From an uncultured Muribaculaceae bacterium (GTDB lineage: Bacteria; Bacteroidota; Bacteroidia; Bacteroidales; Muribaculaceae): a stretch of DNA of 64,000 nt. The stretch is taken from positions 91,628-155,627 of the forward strand of contig CAJTYD010000001.1 of assembly GCA_910583775.1 (NCBI GenBank), given 5' to 3'. Below, one piece after another: positions 17,494 through 27,261 of this stretch. Position 1 is the stretch's first letter; each line of letters begins with the position of its first letter. A program made the position numbers and the translations under genes. The notes below the pieces were generated by a model. The model worked only from the letters and a program-made list of their open reading frames with translations. It was not told the DNA's origin and made no database searches.

Positions 17494-18950
17494 CTTGTAT
17501 GGTTACAAAATTTAGATTTCAACTTAGAAAATATAATTTCTCTGATTTCAGTTAACTGTTGGACCTTAAGAAAGTAACTTATAATGATATAGGAAGACAA
17601 TCCAATAATAAAACCAATCAGAAGCTGAACCAGACGTGTGTCAAAAAGATATGTCGACATCCAAACTATATAACCCATGATAGCAGTTGCAATGACAATC
17701 TTGTAAAAGATACGGAATTGAGCTTTCACCCCGAAATTGAACATTTTCCCTGGAAGATAGGCATTTATAAAATAGCAGATAAACGCTGTAATAAAATTTC
17801 CTATTACTATTGCCTCAACTCCAAGAGGGATTGTAATTGCCATTGTAATTATTGTCAATGGTAATTTAGAAAAGTCAAGTTTCATAAACAAGTCACTTCG
17901 ACCTATTGCATTCAGAATATTCATGTTTAAGCTGCTTATCGGAGTAAACATTCTCGCAAAACATAGCCATTGCAGAAGAGGAACCGCAGGTAGCCATTTA
18001 TCGGTTAGAAGCAAGGATATGAAAGGAGAAGCAAGGACCGCAAGTCCTGTCATAATTGGGAAAATAAAAAATGCTGTCATGCCAAGCATTTTTTCATACA
18101 CTGCAAGCATCTGATCTTTATTATCCTGCAAGGAGCTTAACACAGGGAAAGTCACAGCATTAATCACTTCATTTGAAGTCATTGCAACCATATCGGAAGT
18201 TTGTACTGCCCTTGTATAATATCCTAACTCAGAAGAACGATATATCTTGCCGATAGCAACAGAATAAATCTCTCTCATTACAGTAGCCACAAAACCTGTC
18301 GCAAGCAGTTTACTGCCAAAATTCCATAGGCTTTTAAATGATTCTTTTGAGAATGATGCAGTAGGATGCCATTTTCCATAAAGCCAATAAACGAGGGTGC
18401 TAACACCTATAGATGTCATTTGCTGACCAACAAGTGCCCAGACACCATAACCAGAATACGCCATTAATATTCCGACAACACCGCTAAGAATTACAGCAGA
18501 TACATTGACAAATGCAACTGAACGGAAATCAAGACTCGCAATCAAATTAGCCCTTTGCACAGTTGCGAAAGCTGATATTATGATATTGAGACCTAAAACA
18601 CGAAGTATGGATGAAAGCTCATTAACATTATAGAATCTTGCAATCCAGGGTGCAGACAGAAAGAGAATAAGATAACATACGGCACTGACCCCAACGTTAA
18701 AATAAAAGGCTGTAGACATGTCCGATGCTGTACGATTCTTACGCTGTATCAGAGCCTGACTCATACCGCTGTCAATAAAGATATTGGCAACTGCGATGAA
18801 AACAAGAATCATACCGATCACTCCATAATCGGACGGCGACAAAATACGGGCTATAACTATACTTACAATGAAAGCGATAGCCTTAACACCAACTTTGTCA
18901 ATGGCACTCCATAATATACCTTTTAAAGTTTTGCTTCTGAGTTCACCCAT
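17490..18950 (-). CDS. Wzx-like flippase (polysaccharide transporter, MOP superfamily)
   Basis: A 486-residue integral membrane protein with about twelve to fourteen helices. The opening LRSKTLKGILWSAIDKVGVK and IARILSPSDYGVIGM are typical of the Polysacc_synt/MOP transporters (WzxC-like subgroup). It should translocate the undecaprenyl-pyrophosphate-linked repeat to the periplasmic face, partnering the polymerase at 14.1-15.4 kb. The ATG overlaps the upstream glycerophosphotransferase-like stop by one base (TAATG) and its own stop overlaps the acyltransferase start. Confidence 0.9.
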   Translation of the reverse strand: MGELRSKTLKGILWSAIDKVGVKAIAFIVSIVIARILSPSDYGVIGMILVFIAVANIFIDSGMSQALIQRKNRTASDMSTAFYFNVGVSAVCYLILFLSAPWIARFYNVNELSSILRVLGLNIIISAFATVQRANLIASLDFRSVAFVNVSAVILSGVVGILMAYSGYGVWALVGQQMTSIGVSTLVYWLYGKWHPTASFSKESFKSLWNFGSKLLATGFVATVMREIYSVAIGKIYRSSELGYYTRAVQTSDMVAMTSNEVINAVTFPVLSSLQDNKDQMLAVYEKMLGMTAFFIFPIMTGLAVLASPFISLLLTDKWLPAVPLLQWLCFARMFTPISSLNMNILNAIGRSDLFMKLDFSKLPLTIITMAITIPLGVEAIVIGNFITAFICYFINAYLPGKMFNFGVKAQFRIFYKIVIATAIMGYIVWMSTYLFDTRLVQLLIGFIIGLSSYIIISYFLKVQQLTEIREIIFSKLKSKFCNHTR

Positions 18951-20272
18951 TACAAATCTTTCAATTCAAGGCTCTTTACCAAATCATCAACAATATTTTG
19001 CGAGGCAAACTTACCATTGGGTGGAAGTAATTTCGTCTTGACAAACTCCTTTCGTTTTTGTTCCTTAGGATCCTCTCCCTTAATAATTTGTTTTATGAAT
19101 TCTTCAATCTCCGATTCCATCGATGCATGATAATAGTGCCCCAAAGCCTCCACAGCTAAATCATTGTATTGGTTCTCATAAGGAATTCCGTTATCAAGGT
19201 GCAAAGCTGGTTTCCCTGTAATAAGATATTCCAAAAGAAATGACCCTGAGTCGTGCATAATGGCATCAGAGGTAAGAAACAAATCTTCGTAGGCACCATC
19301 GCAAAGCATTCCGTTATCAAGACCTTCCCATTTTTTATAATACGCATCTGTCTTATCCTTACCCCATTTCAAATAAAGTCTGTTAATCAATAAGGGGTGA
19401 GGTTTAAATGCAATTTGAATACTGGCACTATATTTTATTGCAATTTCTAAGATACAATCATAAAATGATAAAAAAGTTCCAAATTGTATCATGCAGTAAT
19501 CATCAATTGTATGATGTGGAGCCCAAATAATTCTTTTTACCTTTCTATCCTTAATTTTCCAAACATCCGACGGGACATAATTAATATCAATATATTTGTC
19601 AATGCCTGGATACCCCGTAACAATTGAGTTTATTCCTTCATTTCTAATAAATTTTAATCTTTCTTTATGGAATTGGGTCTCTAAATAATTATGCCAGCAT
19701 GTATTCTGAAGAAATGTGTCTACGAAATCCAGAGACTTATTTAAATTAAAGAAATATGAAACATAACAAGTTAATATATCAGGATATTTATCTATGTAAT
19801 ATCTGTTATCTATCAATCCTTTATATGGATTGGTATAAAAGATAATGTCTGGATTAAGCTGTGTTCTGACATTTAAATAAGAATGAGTATTTTCGTCATA
19901 AGACTTCAATACATTGTATCCCCTTTGTGTAAAATCTTCATAACATTGCTTTAGATTTCTAAGCATATTTTCTTTGCCATAATTAACTACAGGGCAAACA
20001 AGCACAACAGCATTGAACCTTGGGTCTGCCTGCAATAGTTTGTAAAGATAATCATACTTCCATACCGATTTCATTAATGCAAAAAAAACTACATTGATAG
20101 GACCTTTTTTACTTTTTATCCTATTTATAGCAATCTCATGCAATAATGGCGCTTTTGCAATCATTTTAGATTCTTTCCACAAAGCGTATTTTTGACCTAA
20201 ATTACCATAAATTTTTATTATAAAAGAAGGAAGAAAAGGTTTGATTGTCTTCTTTAGTTTTGTTATTTCCAT
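18950..20272 (-). CDS. CDP-glycerol glycerophosphotransferase-like transferase (candidate phosphonate transferase)
   Basis: A 440-residue GT-B-like protein of the TagB/TagF (CDP-glycerol:poly-glycerophosphate) superfamily. Conserved elements are [12 protein letters not shown] (about 245), IAFKPHPLL (about 290) and [20 protein letters not shown] (about 345), with the catalytic histidines and the nucleotide-binding region. Family members move an alcohol phosphate from a CDP-alcohol to an acceptor. In this operon the only CMP-activated group predicted is the phosphonate made by the 22.6-26.2 kb genes, so transfer of a phosphonate (or a polyol phosphate) onto the glycan is the favoured role. It overlaps the DegT gene by 10 bp. 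The donor is inferred from context only. Confidence 0.75.
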   Translation of the reverse strand: MEITKLKKTIKPFLPSFIIKIYGNLGQKYALWKESKMIAKAPLLHEIAINRIKSKKGPINVVFFALMKSVWKYDYLYKLLQADPRFNAVVLVCPVVNYGKENMLRNLKQCYEDFTQRGYNVLKSYDENTHSYLNVRTQLNPDIIFYTNPYKGLIDNRYYIDKYPDILTCYVSYFFNLNKSLDFVDTFLQNTCWHNYLETQFHKERLKFIRNEGINSIVTGYPGIDKYIDINYVPSDVWKIKDRKVKRIIWAPHHTIDDYCMIQFGTFLSFYDCILEIAIKYSASIQIAFKPHPLLINRLYLKWGKDKTDAYYKKWEGLDNGMLCDGAYEDLFLTSDAIMHDSGSFLLEYLITGKPALHLDNGIPYENQYNDLAVEALGHYYHASMESEIEEFIKQIIKGEDPKEQKRKEFVKTKLLPPNGKFASQNIVDDLVKSLELKDL

Positions 20273-21363
20273 GCGTTAATGAGTCGTATTACTTCGTTAA
20301 TCTCCGCTTCTGTTATGACTGGGGAGATAGGGAGAGAAAGTTCTTCTGCATGTATTTTTTCAGTAATCGGGAAAGAGGATGAATTCCAATCCTTATAGCA
20401 TTCCTGTTTATGCGGAGGTATAGGATAATGAATTATGGTCTGGACTCCATTTTCAGCAAGATATTTCTGTAATTCATCCCTTTGCTCCGTACGAATCGGG
20501 AAGATATGGAAAACATGCGCATCCCAATCTTTGATTTGCGGAAGAACAATATTAGGATTCTTTATACCCTCTATATATTCCCTTGCGACAGCTTTCCTTT
20601 TTGCGTTATCCTCATCAAGATGTTTCAGTTTCACATCAAGAACAGTAGCTTGAATCTCATCGAGCCGCGAATTACGACCGATATATTTGAATACATATTT
20701 TTTCGTGGAACCATAATTTGCAACCGCACGAATTACTTTTGCCAGCTCTTCATCGTTTGTTGTGACGGCACCGCCATCACCTAATGCCCCTAAATTTTTA
20801 CCCGGATAGAAACTATGACCCGCAGCATCTCCCAGAGAACCTGTTCTACGGCCATTGAACTTGCATCCATGAGCCTGGGCATTATCTTCGATTAGTTTGA
20901 GATTGTATTTCTTACAGATTTCTCCAATCTTATCGGTATAGGCACACTGTCCGTAAAGATGTACTATTAAGATAGCTTTCGTTTTCGAAGTAATAGCCTC
21001 TTCTATTTTTTCAGGGTCTATCTGATATGTATTTATATCTGGTTCAACTAAGACTGGGACAAGTCCATTCTCGGAGATTGCTAAGATTGAGGCAATATAG
21101 GTATTTGCAGGGACAATCACCTCATCACCCGGTTTCATTACATCCATCTCGACATAAGCGCGAAAAATCCAGATGAGAGCATCCAGACCATTTGCACAAC
21201 CGACTGTATATTTCGTCCCGATATAATCGGAATAGTTCTTTTCAAAGTTTTCATTCTCCTTCCCTTGAAGATACCATCCGGAATTAACTACTCGCGTTAC
21301 AGCTTCATTAATCTCCTTTCCGTGACTTTCGGTAACTTTTTGAAGATCTAAAAATTTTATCAT
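20263..21363 (-). CDS. fdtB: DegT-family aminotransferase, FdtB/QdtB-like (dTDP-3-amino-sugar)
   Basis: A 366-residue PLP-dependent sugar aminotransferase. The Schiff-base lysine is in SFYPGKNLG (about 189), the cofactor Asp in [10 protein letters not shown] (about 160), and the C-terminal region has [26 protein letters not shown] and the short length resemble 3-aminotransferases acting on dTDP-3-keto-6-deoxyhexoses. With the adjacent acetyltransferase and ketoisomerases it predicts dTDP-Fuc3NAc or dTDP-Qui3NAc. The RmlA/RmlB enzymes needed to supply the 4-keto precursor are not in the window. It begins 5 bp after the acetyltransferase stop. Confidence 0.85.
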   Translation of the reverse strand: MIKFLDLQKVTESHGKEINEAVTRVVNSGWYLQGKENENFEKNYSDYIGTKYTVGCANGLDALIWIFRAYVEMDVMKPGDEVIVPANTYIASILAISENGLVPVLVEPDINTYQIDPEKIEEAITSKTKAILIVHLYGQCAYTDKIGEICKKYNLKLIEDNAQAHGCKFNGRRTGSLGDAAGHSFYPGKNLGALGDGGAVTTNDEELAKVIRAVANYGSTKKYVFKYIGRNSRLDEIQATVLDVKLKHLDEDNAKRKAVAREYIEGIKNPNIVLPQIKDWDAHVFHIFPIRTEQRDELQKYLAENGVQTIIHYPIPPHKQECYKDWNSSSFPITEKIHAEELSLPISPVITEAEINEVIRLINAWK

Positions 21364-21368
21364 AATCT

Positions 21369-21824
21369 TTAATCTAATTTTTTAATGAATTTTGCAGGAT
21401 TTCCATACCATAATTCGTTAGCTGGAATATCCTTTGTTACAACGCTACCTGCACCAATCATTGCATTCTCTCCAATTGTTACTCCAGGAAGTACTGTAGA
21501 ATTGGCTCCAATTGTAGCTCCCTTCTTAATTAAAATGGATTCTTGAATCCACTCTGGATTTTTTGACCTGGGATATCTGTCGTTAGTAAAAGTAACATTG
21601 GGACCAATAAATACATTATCTTCAATCGTTATTCCATCCCAGATTTGCACTCCACTTTTAATAGTAACGTTATCTCCAATTATCACTTCATTCTCTATTA
21701 AAACATAAGCGCAGATGTTTGTATTACTTCCAATCCGCGCCTCAGGCAAAACAATACAGAATTGCCATATATTAGTTTCATCTCCAATATAATTGGACTT
21801 TACGTCAGCCGTTGGATGAATCAT
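21369..21824 (-). CDS. Left-handed beta-helix sugar N-acetyltransferase (FdtC/WlbB-like)
   Basis: A 151-residue hexapeptide-repeat protein. The repeated [LIV]GxxxxI pattern runs through almost the whole chain, for example [34 protein letters not shown] (about 72-88) and [20 protein letters not shown]. The catalytic-type NDRYPRS loop is common to dTDP-3-aminosugar acetyltransferases. It should acetylate the 3-amino group made by the preceding DegT enzyme. The gene overlaps the upstream isomerase by 20 bp. Confidence 0.87.
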   Translation of the reverse strand: MIHPTADVKSNYIGDETNIWQFCIVLPEARIGSNTNICAYVLIENEVIIGDNVTIKSGVQIWDGITIEDNVFIGPNVTFTNDRYPRSKNPEWIQESILIKKGATIGANSTVLPGVTIGENAMIGAGSVVTKDIPANELWYGNPAKFIKKLD

Positions 21825-22248
21825 TTTTCTTAAATTTCATGAAATCATCATAATTCCTTATATAATCATTCTCTGTATAACCTTCAGAAGCGAGAACCAT
21901 ACATACGGCGCCAGACGAAAAATCATCAAGTGTTCTCCAGATACCTGGAACCACCATGAGTCCTTGATATGGACGGTTAAGAAGGAATGTCCTTTTCACA
22001 CTACCATCATCAAGAGTTACAGTAAAGCTTCCGGATGCTGCGACAATTAATTGATACAGATCTTTATGGGCATGTCCACCCCGACTTTCGCCACCAGGTA
22101 CATCATAAAGATAATATAATCTTTTTATTCCAAATGGAATCGTTTTATTGTTTTCCACAACGCTAAGATTGCCCTTGCGGTCGCTGTGATGCTTGCTCAA
22201 CTTAATTATAGAGCAGTCATAAACGCTATAATTCAGAACCCTTTCCAT
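21805..22248 (-). CDS. fdtA: FdtA/QdtA-type dTDP-4-keto-6-deoxyhexose 3,4-ketoisomerase (paralogue 1)
   Basis: A 147-residue cupin of the WxcM/FdtA family. The active-site strand reads [14 protein letters not shown] with both histidines (59 and 61) of the HxH pair used by FdtA. YLYDVPGG precedes it and [21 protein letters not shown] closes the barrel. Known family reaction: 3,4-keto migration on dTDP-4-keto-6-deoxyglucose, feeding the 3-aminotransferase. It overlaps paralogue 2 by 16 bp upstream and the acetyltransferase by 20 bp downstream, so these genes form a tight translational cassette. Galacto- versus gluco-product cannot be told. Confidence 0.85.
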   Translation of the reverse strand: MERVLNYSVYDCSIIKLSKHHSDRKGNLSVVENNKTIPFGIKRLYYLYDVPGGESRGGHAHKDLYQLIVAASGSFTVTLDDGSVKRTFLLNRPYQGLMVVPGIWRTLDDFSSGAVCMVLASEGYTENDYIRNYDDFMKFKKNDSSNG

Positions 22249-22634
22249 GACAGAAACTTTTTATAATCGCGTATATAATCAAACTGACTGTATGGTATAG
22301 AAGCCAATATCATAGCCAAGGAATTTGTAGAAAAATTATCCATCATTCGCCACCAGCCTTTCGGGATATATAATCCATAGTATGACCTGTTCAGAGGGAA
22401 TTTAAGTTTTTCAGCTCCATTATCGAGAACCACATCGAAGCTACCTGAAAGCGCTACAATGAATTCCTCATTCTCTTTATAAGCATGCCCTCCTCTTTCT
22501 TCTCCTCCAGGAACATCATATATCCAATATGTCCTTTCTATTTTAAAAGGGATTTGTTTGAATTCCTCAATAAAAGACAGATTCCCTCTTTTATCAAGAA
22601 ACTTCGGTAATTCAATGACTCGTGGATATTCCAT
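22233..22634 (-). CDS. FdtA/QdtA-type ketoisomerase-like cupin (paralogue 2, altered active site)
   Basis: A 133-residue cupin clearly paralogous to the next gene: it shares YDVPGGEERGGHAYK and PKGWWRMMDNFSTNSLAMILAS. At the catalytic pair it has His50 but Tyr52 in place of the second histidine, so the chemistry may differ or be lost. Two tandem isomerase-like genes in one sugar cassette could give two stereochemical outcomes, or one could serve as a non-catalytic partner. It follows the alcohol dehydrogenase by 18 bp. Cupin assignment is secure, activity is uncertain. Confidence 0.8.
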   Translation of the reverse strand: MEYPRVIELPKFLDKRGNLSFIEEFKQIPFKIERTYWIYDVPGGEERGGHAYKENEEFIVALSGSFDVVLDNGAEKLKFPLNRSYYGLYIPKGWWRMMDNFSTNSLAMILASIPYSQFDYIRDYKKFLSWKGF

Positions 22635-22652
22635 TACTTATAGACAAAATAT

Positions 22653-23738
22653 TCAAGTTACTGATTTCCTAATAATATCAATAGCTTCTGCATAATTTAT
22701 TTCAGCAGGATTATTTACTAATCTCTCAAGGCTAATCTCACTAAGTATTAAATCTACATCATAATTTTTAGCAGGAGTTCTCAGGTTTATACTATTGACA
22801 TAATTTTTCAAATGTGAAAAAATATTGTCACTAGCATTAAATAGTTTTGCAATTATTTTCTTTTTTGATGCAAACATTTTCCCTTTTGTGAAGTTATAAT
22901 AAGCAATATATGGAAATGTTAATGCAACGGCATGACCATGAGGAATACCGTAATGTGAAGTGAATGGATATGAGAAAGCATGAGGCGCAGTAGTCTTTGT
23001 TATATTAATAGCTTTACCAGCCCAAAAAGCACCTTCAGACATTCTTGATCTTAATTCAGGTGTAGGATTTGCAACAACCTTTGGTAAAGTCTCATATATT
23101 AGATCAATCGATTTTAATGCATATTCATCCGATTCTTCTGTTGCATTTTTGTTCCAATATGCTTCTATTCCTTGTGCAAGGGCGTCAAACCCGGCACATG
23201 CGGTCAAATATGATGATTGATTCCAAGTCAATTCCGAATTAACAATGGCATAATCCGGTAATATTCCTTGATCCGCTATTGAATGTTTTACCTTATTTTC
23301 ATCATACAAGACGGCAAAATGAGTTGCCTCACTGCCTGTTCCTGCTGTTGTCGGAATAGCAATTAACGGCAATTCAATTCCTTTGGATTTATATTTGCCA
23401 CTAAAGATTTCTCCATCATGTGTATAAAAGAACCGAAGTAATTTTCCCATATCTATTACGCTACCTCCTCCGATAGCAATAATGACATCAGGTTTAAATT
23501 CTTCAATTTTCTTTAATCCACTTAAAAGGTCTTCTATATTTGGATTTACTTCGAAATCGTAGAATCTTATTAATTCCGGAGAAAACGGAGCAATGCAATT
23601 TTCAATGAAATCCTTTGCTCCGCTTCCTTCAAACGACCTTTTCCCTGTTACAAGAAAAACTTTACTCAAGAAATTCCTTCGGAATAATTCCTGCAACCTC
23701 GTCACGCCCTCTGTTCCAAAATAAACTTCCTGGCTCAT
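22653..23738 (-). CDS. Iron-containing alcohol dehydrogenase, probable phosphonoacetaldehyde reductase
   Basis: A 361-residue group III metal-dependent alcohol dehydrogenase. The NAD(P)-binding stretch is VIAIGGGSVIDMGKLL (about 91), followed by PLIAIPTTAGTGSEAT (about 130). The metal-binding HGHAVALTFPYIAYYN is near 268. It sits one base after the phosphonopyruvate decarboxylase gene. In phosphonate pathways this enzyme type (PhpC/DhpG-like) reduces phosphonoacetaldehyde to 2-hydroxyethylphosphonate. No aminoethylphosphonate transaminase is present, so the reductive branch is favoured. Specificity is inferred from the neighbours. Confidence 0.82.
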   Translation of the reverse strand: MSQEVYFGTEGVTRLQELFRRNFLSKVFLVTGKRSFEGSGAKDFIENCIAPFSPELIRFYDFEVNPNIEDLLSGLKKIEEFKPDVIIAIGGGSVIDMGKLLRFFYTHDGEIFSGKYKSKGIELPLIAIPTTAGTGSEATHFAVLYDENKVKHSIADQGILPDYAIVNSELTWNQSSYLTACAGFDALAQGIEAYWNKNATEESDEYALKSIDLIYETLPKVVANPTPELRSRMSEGAFWAGKAINITKTTAPHAFSYPFTSHYGIPHGHAVALTFPYIAYYNFTKGKMFASKKKIIAKLFNASDNIFSHLKNYVNSINLRTPAKNYDVDLILSEISLERLVNNPAEINYAEAIDIIRKSVT

Positions 23739-23739
23739 T

Positions 23740-24867
23740 TTATGAATTTAAGAAATTCATGAAAGCATCCTTGTTCTCAATCGGCGTGGTAGTTGGTCGA
23801 CCCAGATTATCACGAGAATTAATACGGACTTTCAATTCTATCAATGTCGGACCCTCAATGTCTTTTAACAACGACGGAAGAGTATCAAACTCCTCTTTCG
23901 TCGAAATGGTTATAGCTTCTATGTATCCGCATGCCTTAGCTACGGCACATATATCTATTCCGAAGCCTAATGTAGGCTGACCTCCTACAGATTCATGAGC
24001 ACCGTTATTGAAGACTATGTGTATAAGATTCTTAGGCGAAAGATATCCGATATTTGTTATCGCTCCCATGTGCATCAGGAAGGCACCGTCTCCGTCAAAA
24101 CAGAATACTCTCTTTTCCGGTTTTTCAAGTGCGATTCCCAATGAGATGGATGAACTGTGTCCCATAGAACCGACCGTAAGGAAATCATGACTGTGATCCT
24201 GGCCAAGTTCTTCCCGCAATTCGAAAAGTTCTCTTGAAAGCTTTCCTGTTGTCGATACTACAACATCATCATCTTTCAGACAGACGACAAGTTTCTTGAG
24301 AGCGTCTTCTCTTGAGAGTGGATAATCATTTACAGCTTTTTTCTTAAGTTGGTATTTATTGAATATTCCTTTTCTGATAACAATCGCATGAGGTTTTGAT
24401 AACCGCTTGCATGAGCTGACTATCATCTGAATCTCCGACAATGCATCGTTATTGTTATCAGGAAGAACAGTATATGGAATCTGCATCGCTTCGAGCAAAG
24501 GAAGCGTTACTTCTCCCTGCTTCACATGCTGTGGCTCGTCATGCACTCCCGGCTCCCCTCTCCATCCGATTATAAGAAGCATAGGGATTGAATAGACTTT
24601 CTCATCGGCAAGCGACATCAATGGATTGACGGCATTACCTATTCCCGAATTCTGCATATATACCACAGGAACCTTGCCTGTCGCAAGATAATGACCGGCG
24701 GCGATGCCTACTGCCGCACCTTCATTGCAGGCAATAATGTTGTCCTTAGCCTCGGCATTGTCAGTGATATATGCACAGAGATTCTTTAAAAGGGAATCCG
24801 GCACTCCAGTGAACAAGGAAATGCCAGATGCCCTCAATGCGTTGTAAAATAAATCTACGGAAACCAT
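23740..24867 (-). CDS. aepY: Phosphonopyruvate decarboxylase
   Basis: A 375-residue ThDP-dependent decarboxylase. N-terminal FTGVPDSLLKNLCAYI and ACNEGAAVGIAAGHYLATG (with the catalytic Glu, about 46) are diagnostic of the phosphonopyruvate/sulfopyruvate group. The ThDP site is in FCFDGDGAFLMHMGAI (GDG...N pattern, about 255), followed by HIVFNNGAHESVGGQPT. It decarboxylates phosphonopyruvate to phosphonoacetaldehyde, the irreversible step that pulls the unfavourable PEP mutase reaction. It starts 6 bp after the mutase gene, so mutase and decarboxylase are made together. Confidence 0.93.
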   Translation of the reverse strand: MVSVDLFYNALRASGISLFTGVPDSLLKNLCAYITDNAEAKDNIIACNEGAAVGIAAGHYLATGKVPVVYMQNSGIGNAVNPLMSLADEKVYSIPMLLIIGWRGEPGVHDEPQHVKQGEVTLPLLEAMQIPYTVLPDNNNDALSEIQMIVSSCKRLSKPHAIVIRKGIFNKYQLKKKAVNDYPLSREDALKKLVVCLKDDDVVVSTTGKLSRELFELREELGQDHSHDFLTVGSMGHSSSISLGIALEKPEKRVFCFDGDGAFLMHMGAITNIGYLSPKNLIHIVFNNGAHESVGGQPTLGFGIDICAVAKACGYIEAITISTKEEFDTLPSLLKDIEGPTLIELKVRINSRDNLGRPTTTPIENKDAFMNFLNS

Positions 24868-24873
24868 GACAGT

Positions 24874-26178
24874 TTATTTTGTACCAGGGATCAATTCAAG
24901 TATCTCCTTGACCGGCATACACATATCATTCGCCTCGTATGATCTGCAGTTTGTCAGAATAGATTTTGCTGTGTTTACCATAGCAGGATAAGCAGAACGC
25001 AACATGTGGTTCGCGTAAATCACGACATTGGCTCCCCATTCAGCAAGTTCGGTCTCTGTTATATGATTATAAGTTGTAGGAACCACTACAATCGGAATAC
25101 TTGAATGAGTTTTGCGCAATTCCTTACAGAAGGATTTTATATCTTCTCCGCTCTTATCCTTACTGTGAATCATGATTCCGTCTGCTCCGGCTTCGATGTA
25201 AGCATTCGCGCGTTTGAGAGCGTCATCAAGACCCTTTCCTGCGATAAAGCTCTCGATTCGGGCAATTATCATAAAATCATCCGTAATCTGAGCCTGTTTC
25301 CCCGCATGAATCTTCTCGCAGAAATGTTCTATGGAATCCTGTGTCTGAATCGCATCGGTACCGAACAATGAATTCTTTTTGAGTCCAACTTTATCCTCGA
25401 TAATCACGGCTGAGATCCCAAGTCTTTCCAAAGTGCGGACTGTAAACACAAAATGTTCAATTTTACCTCCGGTATCACCATCAAAAATTACAGGTTTTGT
25501 GGTACATTCGAGAGCATCGTTCAAATCGTGAAGACGAGTCGTTAAGTCTACTGCCTCGATATCCGGTTTACCTTTTGATGTGGAATCAGTCAACGAACTT
25601 GACCACATTCCGTCAAATTCTCTTTTCTGACCATTGACATCGACAACTGTGTTTTCTATAATAAGTCCCGTTAAACCGCTATGCGACTCGCAGATACGCA
25701 CAATAGGCTTAGAGGCTATAAGACGACGCAATCTTTTAAGACGAATCTCCGGAGTAGTCCCGATTTCCTTCAGCTTCTGATTAAGCTGAGTCGAGGAAAT
25801 ACCCTGGGTATAAGGTATGTCAATAACCTTTCCACCCCATTTTGCCATTGTCTCGATAACTTTCTGACGCGTTTCCTTCTGAACGCCCTCTTTCCAATCA
25901 TCTCCATGAACAACGTAGTCCGGTTTTATCTTTTCAAGATTGGGGCGATAATCAAGCGTTGTCTGAGGAATTACCTCACTCACACCTTTTAGATTCTTCA
26001 CCACCAATGAGCGTTGATCATAATTAAGATAAGGAAGTCTCTTATAGCTTGCTATAGCGGCGTCTGTCAAAACTCCAACAATCACATCTCCAAGTTTCTG
26101 AGCTTCGTGAATAATATTCAAATGTCCGGGATGAATAATGTCGGCACTCATGCCGACATATACTTTTTTATTTGCCAT
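24874..26178 (-). CDS. aepX: Fused cytidylyltransferase - phosphoenolpyruvate mutase
   Basis: A 434-residue two-domain protein. Residues 1-140 form a cytidylyltransferase-like domain with [18 protein letters not shown] (HxGH at 16-19), YVVHGDDW and the late GISST motif. Residues 150-434 are a PEP mutase of the isocitrate lyase superfamily, with [24 protein letters not shown] and the diagnostic [10 protein letters not shown] loop (261-270). The mutase makes phosphonopyruvate from PEP. The N-terminal domain is predicted to activate the final phosphonate as a CMP ester. First gene of the main polysaccharide operon. No consensus promoter was found in the 157 bp upstream. Confidence 0.92.
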   Translation of the reverse strand: MANKKVYVGMSADIIHPGHLNIIHEAQKLGDVIVGVLTDAAIASYKRLPYLNYDQRSLVVKNLKGVSEVIPQTTLDYRPNLEKIKPDYVVHGDDWKEGVQKETRQKVIETMAKWGGKVIDIPYTQGISSTQLNQKLKEIGTTPEIRLKRLRRLIASKPIVRICESHSGLTGLIIENTVVDVNGQKREFDGMWSSSLTDSTSKGKPDIEAVDLTTRLHDLNDALECTTKPVIFDGDTGGKIEHFVFTVRTLERLGISAVIIEDKVGLKKNSLFGTDAIQTQDSIEHFCEKIHAGKQAQITDDFMIIARIESFIAGKGLDDALKRANAYIEAGADGIMIHSKDKSGEDIKSFCKELRKTHSSIPIVVVPTTYNHITETELAEWGANVVIYANHMLRSAYPAMVNTAKSILTNCRSYEANDMCMPVKEILELIPGTK

Positions 26179-26335
26179 AATGTAAATCTTTATTTCCCAA
26201 AATACATTTATCTACATTTATCTATATGATGATCCGATATACCTGGGAAAGATATAATCGAGTGTTTGCTATCCTCGAATAGGACAACAATAATTCTTTT
26301 ATTAAAAAGTTGGTTTTGATTTAATAATTTATCGT

Positions 26336-27244
26336 TCAGTCAGCTATATACAAATCGCTATTCGGAATCTTTTTGTAATTTGAGATTCCGAGATCTGAGA
26401 TGAAACTGTCAATAGCCTTTATATCATCCTTATCATAATAAGTAAAGATCCATTGAGCATTAGGCGTTATGGAATCTTTGACCTTTATAAGATAAGGATA
26501 ATCTACTTGATTGAGTGAATGGCCGATTACGATAACTCGCTCAATATTTGAGAGAGAGGAGAAAAAGGTCTTGTTTTCTTTGATTATAGAATCTACCGGC
26601 TTGACATAGCCGTTCATCCAGCCGATTATCTTTGCCCTCGTATCATTTACGAAATCCAAATCTTCCTCTACATAGCTTGAATCCTCCTCACGATGGTTGG
26701 AATGGCCCATAACGTATGTCCGAGAAGATTTTCTATAGCCATGAATATGCAATACCTGACTTTCAGGAATTCCATAAATACTTTCGAGAGTTTCAGTATA
26801 GTTGAATGTCAAGTATTTATCGGAATCGGAGAGACGATAGACCGGATCTACGCCTTTAAGTGGAATTGAGTCAACCCATTCCTGAAACTTAGTCATGAAA
26901 TTTCCTATCACAGGGTTGAAAAGGTAATCGGGAGCGTCTTCCAATGCTGCTGCTGACCTCATCGGATGATCTAAATCAAATTCATCCTCAGGATTACAGT
27001 AGTTTATGATTTCATTCTCGTCATATTCTCCGAGTGCAGTCTCCACATCATTCCAAAGATCTCTTCGATTACTGAAATATACATCCATCTGTCCTACCAA
27101 GAAGGGATCGTCGCTGTCTTCTACCCATTCTCTAAAATCCGAGTATCGCGATTTGATATCATGCGCTATATCAAATCCGTTCCCGAGAATATAGAGAGTC
27201 CGGATTTTCATGGCATCCAAGCCCGGTAAAGTTGGATTGTCCAT
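26336..27244 (-). CDS. AbiH-family protein (phage abortive-infection type)
   Basis: Up to 302 residues; an internal ATG at 27211 begins MKIRTLYILGNGFDIAHD and may be the true start, since this is the N-terminal signature of AbiH (PF14253). Further family features are the LWNDVETALGEYDE segment (about 70), FNYTETLE with HIHG (about 160-175), and VIVIGHSLNQVDYPY near 235. AbiH was first defined as a phage abortive-infection protein in Lactococcus, and its mechanism is not known in detail. The gene lies between a toxin-antitoxin-type cluster and the phosphonate operon, as an accessory defence gene in the capsule locus. It ends 157 bp before the pepM start. Confidence 0.85.
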   Translation of the reverse strand: MDNPTLPGLDAMKIRTLYILGNGFDIAHDIKSRYSDFREWVEDSDDPFLVGQMDVYFSNRRDLWNDVETALGEYDENEIINYCNPEDEFDLDHPMRSAAALEDAPDYLFNPVIGNFMTKFQEWVDSIPLKGVDPVYRLSDSDKYLTFNYTETLESIYGIPESQVLHIHGYRKSSRTYVMGHSNHREEDSSYVEEDLDFVNDTRAKIIGWMNGYVKPVDSIIKENKTFFSSLSNIERVIVIGHSLNQVDYPYLIKVKDSITPNAQWIFTYYDKDDIKAIDSFISDLGISNYKKIPNSDLYIAD

Positions 27245-27261
27245 CTTTGGAGATTAATCTT

